Of a DNA stretch of 64,000 bases, positions 33,701 to 40,530 are shown piece by piece; the first letter of the stretch is position 1, and the number at the start of each line of letters is the position of its first letter. Source of the DNA: Schizochytrium sp. TIO01 (Eukaryota > Sar > Bigyra > Thraustochytrida > Thraustochytriidae). The DNA is taken from positions 666,247 through 730,246 of the forward strand of contig SMSO01000037.1 in the NCBI GenBank assembly GCA_004764695.1. Direction: 5' to 3'. The position numbers and the translations under genes are program-made. The notes under the pieces were generated by a model. It ran no database searches, had not been told where the DNA came from, and saw only the letters and a list, made by a program, of their open reading frames with translations.

Positions 33701-35469
33701 TTGATACTGCGCACTCAACATCTGTGTCAAAGCTTAATGAGTACTTGTATGCACCTAACCTAGAAATGCCGTGGCCTGTGGGCGAGAGCCTTATTGACCA
33801 GACTAGCTTTCATATGAGCGTACTTTCAGCATTGAATTACATGGATGATATTCTTGAAGACGCCAGTAATGGCACCTTGCAATGCGAGACTGAGAGGTGC
33901 GAGGCAGTCAACTCATTGATCAAAATGGAGCCCATTGTAAAGGCCCAACAGATTGCGGACTTTTATTCTGCAAGAGCTCAAAACTTGCTGCACGAGCAAG
34001 AAATCATTGATGCGATGTATTTGGGCTTAACATGTGTTATTCTAGTCTTCGCTTTTTTCATTGGCTATTTACCTCTTATGACAAATGTTAGCAACCAACG
34101 GGCTAATGTTAGGCAAGCATTTCTCAGCATTCCTTCTCACATGTGTTCATATTTAAAGCAAAAGGCCCTTGAACGTCTAAGATCTATCAAAGAAGGACGT
34201 CTTCCCACAGCAGCTCGTTTGCAAAATGATCAGAATGAGCTTAAAACAGACAGCATAAAGTTTTCTGGAGGCATCGGAGCTGCGAAAGGTGACCATATGG
34301 ATGCTAACGATGCATTTCTAACAGGAGCAGTAAGCACTGACAGTGGGACGTGGGCAACACAATTTCGAAGTCGAAAACGAATGCAAGGACCTGGGCGTCG
34401 AACAAGTAGTGGCTCAGGACCAGGTAGTAAGGCATCAAGTAAGGTTGCGCCAATGCAAGAGGTAGTCAATGAGGCTGCTATACCTCCGCCTAGCAACCAA
34501 GCAGATGATATTCAGAGAGCTCACTCAACATCATCTGCCCTTAGTCGTAAGTCGTCTGTGCGGTCTGCAGCTCATCTTTTGGAACGCATGTCGACTGTTA
34601 TCTCCATGGCCACAGATGTTAGACATACACGTCCTGACCGAGAAACTTTAGAAATCGCAGAGGAATATATTTTGATAATGTCAGCCAGGATAGTTAAGCG
34701 CTGCAAAGCCGCCTTTCGCATTGGATTTACCTATTGGTGTATGTTGGCGCAATTCTGGTTCGTCAGGGTACGAGACAGTGAACATCTTGAAGCGATGCCT
34801 AGTATGGCGTCTGCTGTCCAAGTTGCAGGCTTGCGCTATGTACATATACATGCAGTCATGTTTTGGGCTGTGCAGCCTGCTTCTGAAGAGGCCAATTTGC
34901 AGCTTAAAGAAAATATTGAAAAGGCATTGCTTTATCATCAGGCTCTTACATTCGGCAATGAAACTCTTGGAGTGAAACCCTTTAGCTCAACCGAAGGAAG
35001 TCTGTTTGAACTTTTATTTACTGATGCATGCGACGCTAACTGTACAATCTATAGCTCAAGTGTTGAAGACTTTCGAAAGGATTCCGACGTATATGTTGAA
35101 CAATGTCTTGCAACAAACTTGAAGCTTGGTTTATCGTTTGCTCTTAACGATTTTATAGGAAAAGCTTCAAATGTCCAGATAGCTCTAGATGCGTACTTGC
35201 TAGCTGAAGATATTGCAATAGAAGAGCAACTATATGTCAAATTTGAGTTGGCCCAAGCAGAACTTCTTGACTTCCGTTCGCAGATTTTCATGGGCGAGCA
35301 AATTGATCAAGCTATGCAGATATATACTAATGCTATCGAGTCTAGGGTGGCAGAGATTTTTTGGGAAAAACTCACAAGCCTTAAGTATCCTAGCTGGGTT
35401 ATTGCTGGTTGGGCGCTCAATATCACAACGAGTTTTCAAAGAATTAGATCAAGAACTAAGCAATATTAA
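30760..35469 (+). CDS. Large multipass membrane protein with PAS domain (TmcB/TmcC-like family)
   Basis: This 1569-residue protein has at least six hydrophobic segments between residues 40 and 345. A soluble middle part includes a PAS domain at about 570-690 (ILEVTEATCDLFGYERVELL, then RNVKMLCPEPFD). A PAS-like stretch follows at 690-790, then a basic, serine-rich linker. Further membrane segments lie near 900-925 (FNITCFLTAVLNAFLAV) and 1085-1110 (GLTCVILVFAFFIGYLPLM). This arrangement is typical of a protist family annotated as PAS-domain/TmcB-like proteins, thought to be membrane sensors; the signal is unknown. ATG 30760 has AAG just before it. The ORF ends in a short unconvincing tail, and the +1 frame from the T6 run at 35357-35362 continues to 35551 with a hydrophobic segment followed by an amphipathic helix, so the true C-terminus may lie there. 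Confidence 0.75.
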   Translation: MSTSLLTGRTENATSVSIDAILVFKKWIFVGFYEIWKLEIVGKLFFRISTYVQTLQLMYLTFVFNKPGYWLNGVSSVMIKMLQPLGEVIDVTNSFNSFICGIVGVGTCIWFTFIAFNVIAQDHTRKRPPKKHLITGVAWLLRLQQTILLQPFLTILLRSWGCPDIATDIFTCGSPQTILKNGVIATSILILVGFFPLNALFIIQIAPTSIHSGRTQSQGFRAPHGRVEYATTMLRAIATLVIISLEVSSATFASFMEIVGIGTLIAAGIGLVGAYWWYLPFYDMSWNLIGAVTYSIFLWTTIALACAHAVRDVNDYSSLLIWITGMPFLLYSTSAQVYQRILYLGRSKAPLSLSPYVAELQLRLRHITPLVKTGMRLPQVEEFCMEGNVFSSYREALDEFADCSYFQLLVATLVFVSGKKMVFGLNRIKCARELPRQIDLEFSLFCLNMNIREKQATTAGAMSYMEFDKHLHKSRELIVRCLKLMHNFWFRVMNGGRMDELIQSGRAISQASNECRKTIRRLLKISDSSSVALRWHATYVAYVLNDIPTAVNIISRCRAETMENERAGYAVCIISADLASLGKILEVTEATCDLFGYERVELLGRNVKMLCPEPFDAVHDNFIRHFLDEDSDFSTKTRRIYGLHHSGYLIPVDFVITPSTNASGDLILIGTFIERPLPGDTHLLLVNALNFIVTSASEDSVVALGLNPDELFSMSLRITDVLPNFLQRDSSLYYSTERTILVGGVPYGVRARKMEFQSPHDAKTNFHIATFIVIFTRKEKLTEEEETMLTIPRVRSNRFSFSKRNSMKMGASRRGTLRADTRDIIGLKASPSAGQMTVKTGARKRSRQSFLGLDSGPDGESQTSSMQDGLIPLTRQIEILRRRLALNLRTQDPIVAAFSRFSIYFNITCFLTAVLNAFLAVRCYRDFEDEVNSMARVMEEGRLFALVPSYLFHAENYPFPSVLTMLSEAASSLFQLHLDVIDTAHSTSVSKLNEYLYAPNLEMPWPVGESLIDQTSFHMSVLSALNYMDDILEDASNGTLQCETERCEAVNSLIKMEPIVKAQQIADFYSARAQNLLHEQEIIDAMYLGLTCVILVFAFFIGYLPLMTNVSNQRANVRQAFLSIPSHMCSYLKQKALERLRSIKEGRLPTAARLQNDQNELKTDSIKFSGGIGAAKGDHMDANDAFLTGAVSTDSGTWATQFRSRKRMQGPGRRTSSGSGPGSKASSKVAPMQEVVNEAAIPPPSNQADDIQRAHSTSSALSRKSSVRSAAHLLERMSTVISMATDVRHTRPDRETLEIAEEYILIMSARIVKRCKAAFRIGFTYWCMLAQFWFVRVRDSEHLEAMPSMASAVQVAGLRYVHIHAVMFWAVQPASEEANLQLKENIEKALLYHQALTFGNETLGVKPFSSTEGSLFELLFTDACDANCTIYSSSVEDFRKDSDVYVEQCLATNLKLGLSFALNDFIGKASNVQIALDAYLLAEDIAIEEQLYVKFELAQAELLDFRSQIFMGEQIDQAMQIYTNAIESRVAEIFWEKLTSLKYPSWVIAGWALNITTSFQRIRSRTKQY

Positions 35470-35551
35470 AAGCTTAGTCCTTGGACTGCCAACTGAAGTG
35501 TTTGTTCAGGTTCCACCAATGCTTGAGATCCTAAAGATGGACAAGTCCTAA
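35357..35551 (+). other. Probable C-terminal extension of the PAS protein in the +1 frame
   Basis: If the T6 at 35357-35362 were T5, the PAS protein would read on through SILAGLLLVGRSISQRVFKE (membrane segment then basic stop-transfer) and DQELSNIKSLVLGLPTEVF to TAA at 35549-35551, about 60 residues. This looks more protein-like than the 36-residue tail in the ORF frame. It could be an indel in the genome or an assembly error. Confidence 0.5.
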
Positions 35552-36085
35552 GCAACTTGGGTGATCCTTAGTTAAAAATAAAATATATTGTTTCAAATCT
35601 ATGTCATAAGATTCATCTCATATAATTCATCCCGTAAGAGCGTAATTATAATAGCAACTATGCATTACATAACTCTGGCTTCTAGTCGGCTACGTTAAAT
35701 GGAGCTCGCAGATGAATCCTCTCTCTTAGTACTGTCTATTTAGTTTTCCGGGCGTTGTTATATGGTACTAGTTGCACGCGATCTAGTCGAGGCAACCTGT
35801 GTAAAATGTCGCCTGCTTATACACATACACATATACAAATATACAAATTATCATTACAATGCTAGTTTCGCTTGAGTTTACCCAAGTGCATGGATTGCTA
35901 GAGATATCCTCTTATTAATAAAAGGTATGCTTCGTGCACAAATTCATCTTTACACATATCTTAGCCCATATGTTTCCAGCTGCGCCCGATCTTTGTTGAC
36001 AGGCTCTGTTCGGGAGAGCTTTTCTGCCTCTACTGTACTTACGGAAAAAGTAGAACTTCTCTAACCTCCAAACGGTAGTGTATAT
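35552..36085. other. Intergenic AT-rich spacer, no gene
   Basis: AT-rich, with short ACATATAC-type runs near 35820-35850. Nothing coding recognised. Confidence 0.6.
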
Positions 36086-36156
36086 TCCATATAAACGATA
36101 TGTCATAATTATTTAGGTCTCTGTCGTTTGTTAAGAAGTGGAAGTTAGGTAAGAAA

Positions 36157-36530
36157 ATGGCATGACCAAGGAATCAACAAGCTCTAAACACTATAAGTGA
36201 AGCACATATACAGTACAAGCTAGTGAAGTACTTCAACCAGAATTTTTGTGTCTCAGCGAGTGCCCTTCGGTCACTTTCCCAGAGGCAATCGCTTGTACGC
36301 AAGTGACGATATTAAGCCCATCTATGGCTGCGTTTTGTTCCGGCGGCCGCGAACAAGGCAGAACCCATTTTCTACACCAGAGACCTCTACCAAGTCCAAA
36401 GAGGATTTTCCAATGTTAGATTGGTGGCCCCCAGCGTGCTTATCCAGACACCTCCGCCGTCTACAAACACATCGGTAGAGAGATAAGCTTTAAAAGGCCT
36501 GGCTTACGCGCCCTACTGGACTAACGAGAT
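36157..36530 (+). pseudogene. tnpA: tnpA serine recombinase fragment (N-terminal half, broken)
   Basis: The helix-turn-helix region is readable in pieces (SASALR-like DNA near 36255; FPRGNRLYASDDIKPIYGC at about 36280-36340), but frameshifts and stops interrupt it. The serine-nucleophile region is diverged and the catalytic C-terminal half is missing. Confidence 0.8.
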
Positions 36531-36912
36531 TCATCGCAAGCTTCCACTTTGGGCTCTGTGAAAACTAGGGTGGAATCCTTTTGCAAACCTCAACAATTTA
36601 ACAAGACGGATCAAAACCAAGACCACTCGAACAATGTGTCTTTGGCTTCCGCCAAACGCTCATTCACAAAGCCGAGCTTTTCCCTTGCCAGTGGTGTAAA
36701 ACTAGTTTTTTGCCGAGAGGATTGCACTCTAAAGCCATGTAATGGATGCGGTACCATCCACAACAAGCTTGGAACATCCAAGGTTTGTAAATGTCCCCGA
36801 AAATTGCAAACACGTAGCCGATCGCAATATCGACGCCGCCGGAGACATCCTTTGGGGCTACCTATCCATCCAAGGGCACGCTTCAAGAATTACCTTTGAG
36901 TCGCGGCTTAGT
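36531..36912 (+). pseudogene. tnpB: tnpB/Fanzor nuclease fragment (3' third, broken)
   Basis: Begins just upstream of RuvC-II, whose PKFET glutamate region is scrambled by an early stop. The zinc finger is partly kept (CNGCGTIHNKLGTSKV), and after a frameshift KHVADRNIDAAGDILWGYL continues in another frame, which corresponds to RuvC-III. Not functional. Confidence 0.8.
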
Positions 36913-36990
36913 TTTAAACCTGCAATTGGGCCTTAGACCCACGTTGTTATCATAGAAAATGCAAGTTTTGCAAGTTTTACAGGTTAAGCT
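36880..36990 (+). other. Right-end/guide-scaffold region of the relic element
   Basis: Homologous to 10829-10950: TTGAGTCGCGG, a TGGG-CCTTAGA-CCCA stem-loop (36927-36941) and TGCAAGTTTTGCA (36960-36972). The stem sequence differs from the intact copy but is still able to pair, shifted by one base. Confidence 0.55.
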
Positions 36991-37379
36991 CTAAGTGTTT
37001 GCCTTCATTTCTTTATGATTAAAAATAATAATAAAATAGAAACATTAGCCTAGCTACCTAGACACCAACTACTAGTCCATATGTGATACATATAATAGTC
37101 AACACAGTCACGTCTGACCGTGCGGGTGCGCACGAAAAAGGTGTGTGCTCCGCGCCATGATGCCGTTTACATAAAGGCAGAAGCGGAGGAAGAGGTTTCT
37201 GAGCTCTTGATTAACAAACAATGGCTTGCATGCTTGAAGGAAAGAGGCAAAGGATCCAAGACAGATCTCTTGCGTTAAGCGTTAAGTTTGGCCTTCTGGC
37301 GCTTCGGACGTGGATAGCTGGCTGGGTAGATAGCTGGCTAACCTCTTCTGTGCTTTGCGGTCGTTTAGGTTATCTCACC
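36991..37379. other. Leader/promoter region of the PG-rich-repeat gene
   Basis: Contains an in-frame ATG at 37221 that would add 53 residues of unremarkable hydrophobic sequence. I see no conserved element; it is probably promoter and 5' leader. Confidence 0.5.
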
Positions 37380-38383
37380 ATGGGACCACCAGCAGCAGAG
37401 ATAGCTGCAGATGTGCGCTCTTTCCTTGCTGAGCTTGAGCGCGACGATACATTGGTCCCCTCGGCATCCAATGGATCTTTGCCTTCACCTACAGCAAACC
37501 GCCTGTCACTCTCACGCGCGGCGTACTCCCATGGTGCACTACTTGGAGGAAATGACCCACAAAAACTTAGGAAAGCAGATATGAAACGTATCGAGAATCT
37601 CGCCCGACCAAGGCGAGGACCAGGGAGTGCTCATTATACCCCTGGGGAAGTGAAACCATTGGTGAAGGGTAGACATGGTCCGAGCAAAGCATGGCTTGAA
37701 CAGCGTGCTCAACCTCGTAAAACAAGAACTAGAGATGATAATGATTACGAACCGGCAATTTACTTGCATGACCGTGGTGCTTGGAGTCAGCCCTGTGGAG
37801 GAAAGTTCAATGAATCACGGCCTAAGTCATGGATTGATTGGAACATTTATCTTTCTCGTAGCATTCCAGGGCCAGCTACATATGCACCCCACCTTGCGCC
37901 AAACCTACCAAAGGTAAGTTATCCAATATCTTTCGTTAATATAGAAAATCCGAACCAAGCTTTTACTAACCTCATTACACTTTGGATCGTTTCTTTACTT
38001 CCCTGGGACCGGACCGCTAGGGTGGCAAATTTAATGCTGCAAGAACACCATCTGCACTCGACATGGCCATTATGCGTGCACGAGATCTACCTGGACCAGT
38101 CTCTGCCTCAGGCCAGATCCCATCTACATTAGGAACATCTGGTGTGGGTAAAATTAATATGAAGCGAGGAAAGACTCACATTGATTGGGAGATCATTCGC
38201 GCTCGAGACCTCCCAGGCCCTGGCGAGTATAGTCGCCCCATGCCACCCACCAGCGGTGGTGGTGTTCGTTTTGGTAGCCACAATCCAAAATCGGAACTAG
38301 ACCGTATCATCTATAACGCTCGAGAGATTCCTGGTCCTTCAGAGTACTATCCAGAGCGTTCATATCTTGGCCGGCGTCTCTAA
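37380..38383 (+). CDS. Sperm-tail PG-rich-repeat (SHIPPO/STPG)-type protein, two exons
   Basis: Exon 1 is 37380-37913 and exon 2 is 38021-38383, about 298 residues. The intron 37914-38020 (107 nt) starts GTAAGT and ends CTAG; splicing in phase 0 joins NLPK to GGKFNAARTP and leads in frame to the downstream ORF. Four short PGP motifs are spaced at regular intervals: SIPGPATY, DLPGPVSA, DLPGPGEYS and EIPGPSEYY, each after a basic/acidic IxxARD-like helix. Such repeats occur in microtubule-associated proteins of cilia and flagella, which suggests a flagellated life stage. I chose ATG 37380 because CTCACCATGG is the best start context and the repeat-bearing protein follows it; ATG 37221 is in the same frame. 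This is the only intron I can demonstrate in the window. Confidence 0.8.
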
Positions 38384-40530
38384 ATGATCCTCACCGCTTG
38401 CTCATGATGTCTGATGCTACACTTTTAGTAGCTGTAGCAGCAAAGACATTGTGTGTGCATAGGATCCAACCCTTGCGAGTAATGTTGTCTGATTAAATCA
38501 AAGAATCATAAGAATGACCAAGTTGATATCACTCGTAGAAACTGTTCTCCACGGAAAGGCTTTCACAGTCTAGTACAAAATGAAGCGCTGGCTCATGTTT
38601 GCTTGTGATCATAGTTGCACTTTGTGCCGAATTCAATAATTTCCACTTGCAAGTGCATAATTACTTTGCACTTTTTATCCTTTTATCTCCTTTCACCTAG
38701 GCTGTCTAGTTTTAAAGGGTATACGTGAGCTTGATATCCTCTCCTATTTGCACCATCTTGCTTCCTGATATGATTTACAGTATAATGATTTATTCTATTG
38801 TTATTCTCCTAATCTCTCTTATATTCAAATACTAATTCCCTATATTTATATCCTGTTGCTTTGCTTGAAAAAAAATGAAAGATGAGTGCGCAGGGATGCA
38901 AGCTCACGATTTGTGTCCCATTTCTTGAGATTACACTATATACAATCCACTGAATGTACGTATCTCCAAGTGTCTCTTCAATTGGCAAGAGGTAAATTCG
39001 TCAGCATCACCTGTGGATTTCTTCGGACCACACTCAAGATGCAAGGCTGCTTGCGTGCTAGGTTTAAACACCCAAAGGACCTGCTTTTTCCGACGGAAGC
39101 TCCTTTATTGTTTTCATCGTAGCCTGACTCAATGGTCACATCAAACTACCCCATTAAGTAGGTAGTATGTACCTAAAGCAATATTTCTTGCTTTTCTGCT
39201 TGCCTAGCTTGCTTGCTCTCTGGGCAAATTTCACAAGCCCATCCTATCACTAATTTCCATCCTCGTTTGTAAAAAAGTCGCGCTCGAGCTTCAAGTATCG
39301 ATTGAGACATTGATGTGCATATCATTCTATCCTGTTATGGGATTTAATCCTTCTCCTTACACCCCGTTACCTCTTAGTCTTATCTACCTATTTGCTACTG
39401 TCTGTACCTGGCAGCGAAGAGCCCCAACGCTACCAATAGTATCAATCAATTAAGCTCCACTCTTGCACTGGATATATATTCCCACATATCTTCCACTCAT
39501 CCTTTGCACCCCTTCGCAGTTTGTATGCTGTTTATGCTATCGATCCAAGCCACATCCACGTTTCCGTCAACTTCAGTCTCTCGAAGAGCTGCATTCAATG
39601 GCTTTAATCCACGAATCATTCACTCATTCACTCATTTATCAATCATCCAATCGCTGCTTGGGTTCTTCATCGCTTGGGGCTGAGCTACAGCTTTGCCTGA
39701 CGTACCCGTAGACTCTTGAGGACGCTGTACTCTGCGTTGTTGAACACGAGAGCACTGGAAAGCGAAGCCATCGTCTCATTTCCTCCAATAAGGAAAAAAG
39801 GTGGCGACTAACAAAACCAAATACAAATACATCTTTCAATCGCCAAGAAACAAGAAACGCTGCTTCGTCCGTCCTCGCCACTCAAGCCACAAACTTCTCT
39901 CTCCCACAAACTAAACACCCGCGGCAATGGCTTGTCTGCACTCCACTCTCACACGAGCCGTGGCGCAGTACTCCTCCAACGATCCATGCCACGATGGCGA
40001 AATGCAAATGTAGTGCAATGCAATGTAGTGCAATGAAATGCAATGCAATGCAATGCAATGAAATGCAATGCAATGCAATGCAATGAAATGCAATGCAATG
40101 CAATGCAATGAAATGCAATGCAATGCAATCTTAACTTGTGCGTTCTAAGTGTAATGCGATGTAATTCAATGCACATCATTAATGAAGACACAGATCCAGT
40201 GGTAGTGCCTCCATAGGCAGTCCTAGCGGTGCTGATTGATTCTTGGAATGAATGAGTGAATGTTATTAATGATCAACTCGGAAAATAAAGAGAGAAATCA
40301 TTGGAACGAATAGATAGCGCCTGGTAGGCAGTAGTAGCGGCTAGCGAGGTCCTAGCAAATGAGGGGATCAATGCACATGAAGGAATAAGAGCAAACAACT
40401 TGAAAGGAAAAGAAATAAAGAAATGAATGATTGATTGATTGCCAAGAACAACGAGAGTTGGCTCTGCAGCGCTAGCTCGATCCGATCGAGCTGGCAGAAC
40501 CTCTCTACGTGGCTTTCGACTGGAACCACG
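38384..40530. other. Intergenic region with ATGCA-type array, no gene
   Basis: About 2.1 kb without a supported gene. AT-rich at 38770-38880. A pentamer-based higher-order repeat lies at 40002-40130. The final about 130 bases hold GATT repeats and the IF-2 leader; the frame open from TTG 40435 lacks an ATG until 40531. Confidence 0.65.
40002..40130. repeat. AATGC pentamer array with a 25-bp higher-order unit
   Basis: Built of AATGC pentamers in which every fifth unit is AATGA, giving a repeating block of five pentamers (25 bp). The reverse strand reads as a His/Cys/Ile/Ala-type repeat. Confidence 0.9.

Larger units (their letters stand above)
36086..36990 (+). mobile_element. Internally deleted relic of the IS607/Fanzor element
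   Basis: A plus-strand copy homologous to the minus-strand element at 10829-12957. The left part matches the upstream end (TTAAGAAGTGGAAGTTAGGT at 36130), the tnpA ATG at 36157 and the tnpA coding region with substitutions and indels up to about 36525, where CCCTACTGGA matches tnpA codons near 130-135. The sequence then jumps to the tnpB region encoding the helix just before RuvC-II (GAGATTCATCGCAAGCTT). About 1.2 kb is therefore missing relative to the intact copy. The tnpB 3' part, hairpin region and terminal TGCAAGTTTTGCAAG (36960-36974) follow. Both ends are kept while the genes are dead, so it is either a decaying copy or a non-autonomous derivative that could be moved by the intact TnpA. 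Confidence 0.85.

Noticed and set aside
36611-36886. 91-codon minus-strand ORF over the relic nuclease fragment
   Set aside because: Antisense shadow of the transposon pseudogene.
37221-37379. N-terminal extension of the PG-rich-repeat protein from ATG 37221
   Set aside because: Poor start context and no similarity to the rest of the protein; ATG 37380 has a much better context.
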